From an alpha proteobacterium SCGC AAA240-E13 (GTDB lineage Bacteria > Pseudomonadota > Alphaproteobacteria > Pelagibacterales > Pelagibacteraceae), in assembly GCA_000504625.1 (NCBI GenBank), contig AZHR01000012.1:1-6809 (forward strand): 6,809 nt of DNA. Reading direction: 5' to 3'. A model generated the notes under the pieces. That model was given only the letters and a program-made list of their open reading frames with translations, was not told the DNA's origin and made no database searches. Position numbers and translations under genes: made by a program. Shown piece after piece: positions 1 through 5,652 of this stretch (position 1 is the stretch's first letter; every line of letters begins with the position of its first letter).

Positions 1-1796
1 AAACCCCCCAATGTAGCTGTTGCGCTTGCTCTATTTTCTCTAGCAATAACAATTTTTTCTTGTATCGTTTTTAAATTTTTATTGTGATCTTCATAAATAA
101 TTTCAGCATTTTTTATCTCTTGTTCAATTTTTAATTTTGCTTGTTCAGTAATTTTAATATTCTGTAATGTTTGACCTTTTTTCACAGCAATACTTTCTGG
201 AAGCTTTTCTATTTTGCTTAAGCTCAGTATGGTTTTTTCCTTTCTTGTTTTTAATTCGGTTATCATTTTTTCAGAATTTGAACTTAAATTTTTCCAGTTC
301 TTAATTTCTCCATCTATATTTTTTATACGTTCTTGTCTTTTTATTGAGTCGGCTTTTATTGTTTGATTTTTACTGAATACAGAAGTGTAGTTTTCTTGTG
401 AAACTTTTATTTTATTATTTATTTTACTTAGTTCTTCTAATTTTTGATTATTTGATGTGTCTTTAAGTCTTAAAATTAATTTTTTCAAATTTTCTATTGT
501 TTTATTTATCAAATTAGAAGTTTCTTCGATATTATCATCCTTCATATATTCACGGCATTTTTCTAAATTTAATAATAATTGTTTTAGTGTTTCTAAATTT
601 TCAAGTGAATTGGAATCTATTGCTAATTTTTTCGAAACGTCTTCCAACTTATCTTGTTCAGTTTTAAGATTTTCAGCAGCTATATTTAGATCTTTATTTG
701 TTTTTTTCTCAAGTTCATAATATTTTGTCTCAATATCTATTAGATCTTTTTTTTCTTCAATTAATTTTTTCTCATTAGCTGTGGCGTCAATTACAATTCT
801 TTTTTCTCTATCAATATCAATCTCTAGTATTTTTTCAGAATCAATTAAACTATTCTTTTCATCTTTTATTCTGGTTTCTTGTTCTTCTAAATTTTTTATC
901 TCTAAATTAAATATTTGTAGTCTAGACAGTATTTCTATGCTTTGATCTCTAAGTGGTTTGAGTTTTAAGTTCTCATTTTTTAGAAGATCATCACAATGAT
1001 TTAATTCAATCGTTAATCCACTTACGTCATCATCAGTTTCACCCATATTTTCGTTTTCCAATCTAATATCATTTTCAATATCTTGTAATTTCAAATAATA
1101 AAGACCTGCTTCAAATTTTTTAATTTCTTCTGAAATTATTTTGTACTTTGTTGCTTCTTCTGCTTGTTTTTTTAAATTTTCTAATTGTTTTTCTTGTTGT
1201 CTTCTTAGTTCATCACCCCTTTTTAAATTATTTTCTGCAGAATTTAGTCTTAATTCCGATTCATGTCTTCTTGCATGAATTCCAGATATTCCAGCAGCCT
1301 CTTCAAGAATGGCTCTTCGATCTGAAGGTTTTGCTGTTACAAGAGCTCCAATTCTTCCTTGGCTAATTATTGAAGGTGAATGTGCCCCAGTAGAGAGATC
1401 GGCAAAAAATGTTTGAGCATCTCTCGCTCTTACTTCTTTTTCATTTATAAAATATTTAGAACCTTTTTCTTTTTCAATTCTTCTCTTTACATTAATTGAT
1501 TCAATATCTTTGTATTGTATAGGTCCTTCTTTTTCAGAATTATTAATAGTTATAATTACTTCAGCAATATTTTTTGAAGGTTTATTAGCCGTACCAGAAA
1601 AAATAACATCTTCCATTCCCGATCCTCGCATACTTTTCGCAGAGGTTTCTCCCATACACCACTTTAATGATTCTACTATATTTGATTTGCCACAACCGTT
1701 TGGTCCCACAATTCCTGTTAAACCTTTTTCTATTAAAAAAGACGTTCTTTCAACAAATGATTTAAAACCAGTCAACTGAATTTTTTTAAATTCCAT
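1..1796 (-). CDS. smc: Chromosome segregation protein SMC, N-terminal part (3' end beyond the window)
   Basis: SMC is the ATPase of the bacterial condensin complex, which organises and helps separate sister chromosomes in the cytoplasm. I translated all 598 codons present by hand: the frame is open from the ATG at 1796-1794 to the left edge. Residues 1-16 (MEFKKIQLTGFKSFVE) are the classical SMC start. The Walker A loop GPNGCGKS is at 31-38, and the Q-loop is in ISQGRIG with Gln146, followed by AILEEAAGI. From about residue 165 the protein is charged, heptad-like coiled coil. Odd: no globular hinge of about 150 residues appears. Residues about 483-598 (EIKNW with Trp501, then KLPESIAV at 531-538, ending ARENRASATATL) instead resemble the coil that follows the hinge in alphaproteobacterial SMCs. 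The Walker B/signature head lies outside the window. It is third in a minus-strand operon, 8 bases after the DsbA-like gene, with no clear Shine-Dalgarno. RecN and Rad50 fit less well. Confidence 0.95.
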   Translation of the reverse strand, partial: MEFKKIQLTGFKSFVERTSFLIEKGLTGIVGPNGCGKSNIVESLKWCMGETSAKSMRGSGMEDVIFSGTANKPSKNIAEVIITINNSEKEGPIQYKDIESINVKRRIEKEKGSKYFINEKEVRARDAQTFFADLSTGAHSPSIISQGRIGALVTAKPSDRRAILEEAAGISGIHARRHESELRLNSAENNLKRGDELRRQQEKQLENLKKQAEEATKYKIISEEIKKFEAGLYYLKLQDIENDIRLENENMGETDDDVSGLTIELNHCDDLLKNENLKLKPLRDQSIEILSRLQIFNLEIKNLEEQETRIKDEKNSLIDSEKILEIDIDREKRIVIDATANEKKLIEEKKDLIDIETKYYELEKKTNKDLNIAAENLKTEQDKLEDVSKKLAIDSNSLENLETLKQLLLNLEKCREYMKDDNIEETSNLINKTIENLKKLILRLKDTSNNQKLEELSKINNKIKVSQENYTSVFSKNQTIKADSIKRQERIKNIDGEIKNWKNLSSNSEKMITELKTRKEKTILSLSKIEKLPESIAVKKGQTLQNIKITEQAKLKIEQEIKNAEIIYEDHNKNLKTIQEKIVIARENRASATATLGG

Positions 1797-1804
1797 TTAA
1801 TTTG

Positions 1805-2395
1805 CTAAATTAATTTTTCAATTAATTTTTTTATGTTTTTGTATTTAAGAGTATCTTTAAATATTTCATCATTTATAACTAGTGTTGGTGTTGATTTTAT
1901 TTTAAATTTTTTCACTGCTTCAATTCTACTATTTAATATATAATTTTCTACATCTTCAAAAGCTAAGCATTGATCAAAATCGTCCTCACTAAGACCAAAT
2001 TGTTTCGCAGATTTTTTGAGATTTTGATTTATATCTTCTATTTTCTCACCTCTTATCCAATTTTCTTGTGTTTTATATAAATGATCTAAAAAAGAAATCC
2101 TTTTTTCTTTATTTACACATTGAGCAATTTTTGCAGCGTTAAGTGCTGTCAGGTCTAGAGGAAAAGGTTTAAAAGATATTTTTGCAAGACCTGTATCAAT
2201 ATAATCTTTTTTTAGAAGGGGATAAATTTTAGTATGAAAGGATGCACAATGTGGACAAGTTAAAGATTGATAGGAATAAATCTTTATTTTTGCGTTTTCA
2301 TTTCCTTCCGTGATATCGCTTAATTTATAATTTTCACTAGCAAAAGAATCTATACTTAAAAAAAAAAATAGCAGAATATAAATTATTTCTCTCAT
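1805..2395 (-). CDS. DsbA-family periplasmic thiol:disulfide oxidoreductase
   Basis: This 196-residue protein is a thioredoxin-fold oxidoreductase of the DsbA/thioredoxin_4 type, which makes or isomerises disulfide bonds in exported proteins. Residues 1-20 form a signal peptide: a short basic start, a hydrophobic Leu/Phe/Ile core, and a likely signal peptidase I cut near Phe-Ala-Ser before Glu21. The active site CPHC is at 47-50, and the cis-proline loop STPT at 168-171 (Pro170) is followed by LVIND. The helical insert between them is as expected. Two further cysteines, Cys93 and Cys143, sit where related alphaproteobacterial proteins often have a second pair (from memory of the family). The ATG at 2395-2393 overlaps the TGA stop of the DUF721 gene in ATGA, suggesting translational coupling. 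SMC follows 8 bases later. An 11-base T run on the coding strand encodes part of the signal peptide. DsbA versus a DsbC/DsbG-like role cannot be decided from sequence. Confidence 0.9.
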   Translation of the reverse strand: MREIIYILLFFFLSIDSFASENYKLSDITEGNENAKIKIYSYQSLTCPHCASFHTKIYPLLKKDYIDTGLAKISFKPFPLDLTALNAAKIAQCVNKEKRISFLDHLYKTQENWIRGEKIEDINQNLKKSAKQFGLSEDDFDQCLAFEDVENYILNSRIEAVKKFKIKSTPTLVINDEIFKDTLKYKNIKKLIEKLI

Positions 2396-2877
2396 TTTTG
2401 AATTGTGTTTATTAATTCTATTAGAGATTTTTTTATTTTTTCATTATTTACTGATTTTAAAGAATTTTTAAATTTCTTTTTAGTATTTGTGGATATGTGC
2501 ATTTTTCTTTTATTAAAATTTTCTTTTAAAATATTAAATGTTTCTAAACGAACATTATTAAGAATTTTATATCCAAAAAAAGCATTAATTTTTTCTATGA
2601 TAGTATTTTTACTAAATTCTACATTAATTTCATTACCTCTTTGTACGCTTATTATTAGAGTTCCTGGAATATTTTTTCCACCAGGTTTAAATGTTTTTGG
2701 AAAAGATACTTTTGATATTTCATTACCTACTAAATAATTCCATCTATTCAGTATTTCAGAGTAAACAAAACCCTTTTTGTTTAAGATTTTTTTTACGTTT
2801 TTTGGCAAAGAATTTTTAAAAGATCTTAAACCTTGAATATAAAATGTATTTTGCTTTATATTGTCTTTTATATGCAT
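2392..2877 (-). CDS. DUF721 family protein, DciA-like (probable replicative helicase loader/operator)
   Basis: This 161-residue cytoplasmic protein matches the DUF721 pattern. It has a basic N-terminal helical part (SLPKNVKKILNKKGF, about residues 23-37), then SEILNRWNYLVGNEIS with the hallmark Trp and Val-Gly. A region with the spacing of the L-x-V-x-V strands follows (GTLIISVQRGNEINVEF), and then a helix with IIEKINAFFGYKI. The C-terminal 50 residues are Lys/Asn-rich and probably disordered. DUF721 proteins include DciA, which assists loading of DnaB helicase in bacteria lacking DnaC/DnaI. That role is known for the family and inferred here. The gene heads the operon with the DsbA-like and smc genes. 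Its ATG (2877-2875) lies in the palindrome ATGCAT that also contains the divergent mutY ATG, so the two coding regions overlap by 6 bases. An extended -10-like element lies just upstream, inside mutY. The exact start is less certain than the family call. Confidence 0.82.
   Translation of the reverse strand: MHIKDNIKQNTFYIQGLRSFKNSLPKNVKKILNKKGFVYSEILNRWNYLVGNEISKVSFPKTFKPGGKNIPGTLIISVQRGNEINVEFSKNTIIEKINAFFGYKILNNVRLETFNILKENFNKRKMHISTNTKKKFKNSLKSVNNEKIKKSLIELINTIQK
2833..2862 (+). promoter_or_regulatory. Candidate promoter for mutY, inside the DUF721 gene
   Basis: A -35-like TTGAAT (2833-2838) and a -10-like TATATT (2857-2862) are separated by 18 bases. Transcription would start near 2868-2870, only a few bases before the mutY ATG at 2872, giving a nearly leaderless message. 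The elements overlap the 5' coding end of the opposite gene. In DNA this AT-rich, such matches are common, so confidence is modest. Confidence 0.4.
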
Positions 2878-3888
2878 AAGCTTGCATCAATTTTACCAAA
2901 AAAAATACTTCATTGGTACGATAATAACAAAAGAATTTTACCTTGGAGGATTAAAACACCCAAAAACAAAAAAGTATACTATGTACTTGTAAGCGAATTT
3001 ATGTTGCAACAAACACAAGTTAGTACTGTAATTCCATATTTTAAAAAATTTGTTACAAAAATTTCAAATTTAAAAGTTTTATCTGCTAGTCATGAAAAAA
3101 AGATTTTAAAACTTTGGGAAGGCCTAGGATATTATAGAAGAGCAAAGAATTTGCATAAAACAGCAAAGATTTTAGTTAAGCATTACAATAGTAAACTTCC
3201 AAAAGAATTTGAAAAAATTATAAAATTGCCCGGAGTAGGAGAATATACAGCTAATTCATTATCTGCCTTAGTTCATAATAGGCCATGTATTCCAGTTGAT
3301 GGAAATGTGAAGAGGGTTTTCTCGAGATTATTTTTAAATGAAGTAGGTGTTCAAAATTTTGATGCTGAGATTAAAAAAATTATTAACAAATTACCCAATA
3401 TAGATAGAAATGCAGACTTTGCCGAAGCTTTAATGGAATTTGGTGCTGTAGTTTGTAAATCTCAAAATCCATTATGTAAAATTTGCAATTTAAAAAAATA
3501 TTGCAAATCTTTTAAAACCCAAAATTATATTTTATTGAACAAGAAGTTTCCTATTAGAGAAAAAAAATTTAATATTTTTTGTTATTTAAATAAATATAAA
3601 AAGGAAATAGCTCTAACTAATAATAAAAATTTAAGTTTTTTAAATGGTTTTATAATGCCAGAAGTTCAAATAAATGTTATACATAATAATTTAAAACAAA
3701 AAGGATGGAATTATTTGTGTAATTATAAAAATAATATTTCAAATATTAAAATGAATATAAATTTGTTTTATAAATTCACAAAAAATATACCAAAAAAATT
3801 TGATTGGTATTCCGTAGATGGGTATAGCAATGAATTTATGCCTTCTTTTACAAAAACAATTATTACAAAATTAGAAAAATTATATTAA
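2872..3888 (+). CDS. mutY: Adenine DNA glycosylase MutY
   Basis: MutY removes adenine mispaired with 8-oxoguanine, preventing G:C to T:A mutations. The 338-residue protein begins at the ATG at 2872, which puts the family start ILHWYDNNKRILPWR at residues 12-26. The frame is also open upstream to a TTG at 2833, but that adds a hydrophobic stretch not expected in MutY. Catalytic residues are in place: Glu42 in SEFMLQQTQV, Tyr125 in the helix-hairpin-helix loop LPGVGEYTA (119-127), and Asp143 in VDGNVKRV. These match E43/Y126/D144 of the Geobacillus enzyme with an offset of one. The 4Fe-4S ligands Cys195, Cys202, Cys205 and Cys211 have the C-x6-C-x2-C-x5-C spacing. The C-terminal NUDIX-like domain (about 230-338) is very divergent: FLNGFIMPE resembles the usual G-G-x-W/M-x-x-P stretch, but the FSH-type loop for 8-oxoG sensing is not visible. 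The gene stands alone on the plus strand, divergent from the DUF721 gene and convergent with ccrM. Confidence 0.95.
   Translation: MHKLASILPKKILHWYDNNKRILPWRIKTPKNKKVYYVLVSEFMLQQTQVSTVIPYFKKFVTKISNLKVLSASHEKKILKLWEGLGYYRRAKNLHKTAKILVKHYNSKLPKEFEKIIKLPGVGEYTANSLSALVHNRPCIPVDGNVKRVFSRLFLNEVGVQNFDAEIKKIINKLPNIDRNADFAEALMEFGAVVCKSQNPLCKICNLKKYCKSFKTQNYILLNKKFPIREKKFNIFCYLNKYKKEIALTNNKNLSFLNGFIMPEVQINVIHNNLKQKGWNYLCNYKNNISNIKMNINLFYKFTKNIPKKFDWYSVDGYSNEFMPSFTKTIITKLEKLY
2890..2898 (-). promoter_or_regulatory. Candidate extended -10 element for the DUF721-dsbA-smc operon
   Basis: Read on the minus strand, TGGTAAAAT is a TGn-extended -10 hexamer (TAAAAT, 5 of 6 to consensus). It ends 12 bases before the DUF721 ATG and lies within the first codons of mutY. 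No good -35 is seen at 16-18 bases, which extended -10 promoters can tolerate. The expected leader is about 5-6 bases. This is inferred from a short match only. Confidence 0.3.
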
Positions 3889-3892
3889 TAAA

Positions 3893-4969
3893 CTAACTTG
3901 CTTTTAAAATCAGCCTTTGTCTCAGATAATCTATCGGAACCGTTGCTCCATCTATATTACAATGCCAATATGTCCAACCATTACAGCTTTCTGCACCAAT
4001 TATTTTTGCCGCTACTTTGTGAATTGATCCTTCAGAATTATTATACTTGATACTTCCATCGGCCATAATTTTGGCACTTATTTTTTTCTTCTGATTAAAT
4101 ATATTCATGCCTGGCCTAACTATTCCGAGTTCAACTAAAGATCCGAATGGTATTCTGGGTTTAGATTTATTGTTTTTGATGGTGTCAAGAAAATCATCTT
4201 CTATTTTTATCGTTTTTTCTAATCTTTGTTTTGCAACTTTAAAATATTTTTTTTCTTTCTCAATCCCGAAATAATTTCTACCAATTTTTTTTGCTACAGC
4301 AGCAGTTGTTCCTAATCCAAGAAATGGATCAAAAACAAAATCACCCTTGTTTGTTGACGCTAATAAAATTCTATGTAATAAAGACTCAGGTTTTTGTGTA
4401 GAATGGACTTTTTTTCCACTTTTTTTTATTCTTTCTCTACCATTACAAATAGGTATAGTCCAATCAGATCTCATCTGTAAGTCATCATTTAAACATTTAA
4501 GAGATTGATAATTAAATGTGTATTTTGAGTTTTTGTTTTTCGAAGCCCAAATTAATGTTTCATGTGCATTAGTAAATCTAGTACCTCTAAAATTTGGCAT
4601 AGGATTATTTTTTTTCCATATAACATCATTGAGTATCCAATATCCCATATTTTGAATATGATAACCTATACGAAAAATATTATGATAAGATCCTATTACC
4701 CAAATAACACCATCATCTTTAAGAACTCTTTTACATTCGCTTAACCAATTTTTACAAAAGTTATCATAGTGTTCAAAATTTTTAAATTGATCCCACTTAT
4801 CTTTAACTCCATTTACTTTGCTATTATCAGGTCTTTTTAATTCCTTTCCTATTTGCAAGTTGTAAGGTGGATCTGCAAAAATTAGATCAAAAATTTTATC
4901 GGGAATCTTTTTTAATTTCTTAAGACAATCTCCGTTTAAAATTTTATTTTTTAGTTGATCTATATACAT
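3893..4969 (-). CDS. ccrM: Cell-cycle-regulated adenine DNA methyltransferase CcrM (GANTC)
   Basis: CcrM methylates adenine in GANTC using S-adenosylmethionine and couples methylation state to the cell cycle in alphaproteobacteria. From the ATG at 4969-4967 the protein is 358 residues, the same length as I recall for Caulobacter CcrM. It has the beta-class order: catalytic motif DPPYNLQ (33-39) first, then target-recognition blocks such as RPDNSKV, VIGSYHNIFR, NPMPNFRGTRF-NAHETLIWASK and QMRSDWTIP, and then the SAM-binding motif DPFLGLGTT (214-222). The CcrM-specific C-terminal domain, needed for DNA recognition, is complete (about 272-358: RIPFGSLVELG, DGSIKYN, GSIHKVAAKI, CNGWTYWH, PIDYLR). 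The frame continues upstream to a TTG at 4999, but that codon lies inside the promoter and adds ten residues absent from the family. The gene follows rnhB after 80 bases and has its own promoter carrying two GANTC sites. It converges on mutY with 4 bases between stop codons. It is an orphan methyltransferase: no restriction enzyme gene is adjacent. Confidence 0.97.
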   Translation of the reverse strand: MYIDQLKNKILNGDCLKKLKKIPDKIFDLIFADPPYNLQIGKELKRPDNSKVNGVKDKWDQFKNFEHYDNFCKNWLSECKRVLKDDGVIWVIGSYHNIFRIGYHIQNMGYWILNDVIWKKNNPMPNFRGTRFTNAHETLIWASKNKNSKYTFNYQSLKCLNDDLQMRSDWTIPICNGRERIKKSGKKVHSTQKPESLLHRILLASTNKGDFVFDPFLGLGTTAAVAKKIGRNYFGIEKEKKYFKVAKQRLEKTIKIEDDFLDTIKNNKSKPRIPFGSLVELGIVRPGMNIFNQKKKISAKIMADGSIKYNNSEGSIHKVAAKIIGAESCNGWTYWHCNIDGATVPIDYLRQRLILKAS

Positions 4970-4975
4970 GATAAT

Positions 4976-4985
4976 TTCACGTGAA
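4976..4985. repeat. 10-base perfect palindrome TTCACGTGAA before the ccrM start
   Basis: TTCACGTGAA is a perfect palindrome lying between the ccrM -10 element and its ATG, at or near the predicted transcription start. It could be an operator for a dimeric regulator or a short 5' hairpin. No known regulator site is recognised, and a chance palindrome is possible. Confidence 0.45.
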
Positions 4986-4987
4986 TA

Positions 4988-5016
4988 ATTAGACTCCAAA
5001 CAAGAGTCTTGGTCAA
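4988..5016 (-). promoter_or_regulatory. Promoter of ccrM, sigma70-like, with GANTC sites
   Basis: On the minus strand TTGACC (5016-5011, 5 of 6 to the -35 consensus) is followed after exactly 17 bases by TCTAAT (4993-4988, 5 of 6 to the -10 consensus). This predicts transcription starting near 4981 and a leader of about 12 bases. It is the best promoter match I found in the window and sits in its largest intergenic gap. One GANTC site lies in the spacer, and the other overlaps the first bases of the -10. This suggests control by methylation state, as known for the Caulobacter ccrM promoter. No TTAA-N7-TTAA CtrA box is visible. Confidence 0.72.
4991..5009. repeat. Inverted repeat AGACTC-N7-GAGTCT made of two GANTC methylation sites
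   Basis: Two 6-base arms, AGACTC (4991-4996) and GAGTCT (5004-5009), flank the 7-base loop CAAACAA. Each arm contains a GANTC site (GACTC at 4992-4996, GAGTC at 5004-5008), the target of the CcrM enzyme encoded immediately downstream. The repeat lies within the ccrM promoter, across the spacer and the -10 edge. Other GANTC sites in the window are scattered, mostly inside coding regions. Confidence 0.8.
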
Positions 5017-5049
5017 CTTGTGATTGAAAATAAATTAGCTAAATTGTGC

Positions 5050-5634
5050 CTATTTTTTTTTACCTAACAAGATGTTGTGCATAGGCTTAAAAGATTTTCT
5101 ATGATGGATAGTAACACCAAATTTTCTAATGGCATTTAAATGTTTTTTGGTTCCATACCCAAAATTAGTTAGCCAGCCGTATGATTTATAATTTTTTGAT
5201 AATATTGTAATGTATCTATCTCTTGCCACCTTAGCAATAATTGACGCAGCTGAAATGACTGGAATTTTTTCATCTCCTCGAATTACAGTTTTAAAATTAT
5301 AGTTCATGTTTTTTGGTGCATGAACCCCATCGATTAAGACTATATTTGGTTTGCGTTTTAATTTTTTTATGGCTCTTTTCATGGAGAGTAGAGTTGCCTG
5401 CAAAATATTAAAACTATCTATTTCCTTTGTTGAAGCTTTGCTTATGGAATATATAGAATTTTTTTTTATATAATTTGCTAATTGTCTTCTTTTTTTAGCA
5501 GGTATTTTTTTGGAGTCTTTTAATAGATTTTTATTGATTTTTTTTTTCAATATAACTGCAGCAGAAAAAACGGGTCCAATCCAACTTCCTCTTCCCGCCT
5601 CATCAACGCCAGCAATTAGATGATTTTTATTCAG
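5050..5634 (-). CDS. rnhB: Ribonuclease HII, with a probable non-canonical (CTG) start
   Basis: RNase HII cuts the RNA strand of RNA:DNA hybrids and starts removal of single ribonucleotides from DNA. With a start at CTG (5634-5632) the protein is 194 residues, a normal family length. The first catalytic pair is Asp11-Glu12 in GVDEAGRGSWIGPV (9-22). Next come LKDSKKI, Asp102 in VLIDGVHAP, Asp121 in IRGDEKIP, ISAASIIAKVARDR, and the C-terminal GYGTKKH and HHRKSF motifs. No ATG, GTG or TTG exists between the upstream TAG (5655-5653) and the catalytic motif. The first such codon is a TTG at 5550-5548, which would delete the motif and cannot be the start of an active enzyme. CTG is preferred because AGG lies 9 bases upstream; ATT at 5616-5614 is an alternative. 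The gene follows the glycosylase in the same frame after its stop codon, so reinitiation or TAG readthrough are also possible. Family identity is sure; the start is not. Confidence 0.9.
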   Translation of the reverse strand: MNKNHLIAGVDEAGRGSWIGPVFSAAVILKKKINKNLLKDSKKIPAKKRRQLANYIKKNSIYSISKASTKEIDSFNILQATLLSMKRAIKKLKRKPNIVLIDGVHAPKNMNYNFKTVIRGDEKIPVISAASIIAKVARDRYITILSKNYKSYGWLTNFGYGTKKHLNAIRKFGVTIHHRKSFKPMHNILLGKKK

Positions 5635-5652
5635 AAAATTTGACCTATAAGA

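Noticed and set aside
457..1779. Plus-strand open frames opposite smc (457-720, 1148-1366, 1510-1779)
   Set aside because: They are antisense to a continuous SMC frame with conserved motifs. Their Leu/Phe/Ser-rich sequences are what the complement of Lys/Glu-rich coiled coil gives.
2405..2737. Plus-strand open frame opposite the DUF721 gene
   Set aside because: It is antisense to a recognised family, has no similarity I know, and no promoter or ribosome site stands out.
2833..2871. Longer mutY starting at TTG 2833
   Set aside because: The 13 extra residues are hydrophobic and unlike any MutY start, and the region is already coding on the other strand. The ATG at 2872 matches the family.
4967..4999. 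Longer ccrM starting at TTG 4999
   Set aside because: The TTG lies inside the predicted promoter and GANTC repeat, and the ten extra residues are absent from CcrM proteins. The ATG at 4969 gives 358 residues and the expected N-terminus.
5034..5045. Possible terminator after rnhB around the palindrome TTAGCTAA
   Set aside because: The stem is only four AT-rich pairs with no proper T-run at the right distance; it is too weak to call.
4970..5049. CtrA box (TTAA-N7-TTAA) upstream of ccrM
   Set aside because: I looked for it because CtrA controls ccrM in Caulobacter, but no such pair of half sites is present in the gap.
5050..5550. Short rnhB starting at TTG 5550
   Set aside because: It would remove the GVDEAGRG catalytic motif, which is clearly encoded in the same frame upstream.
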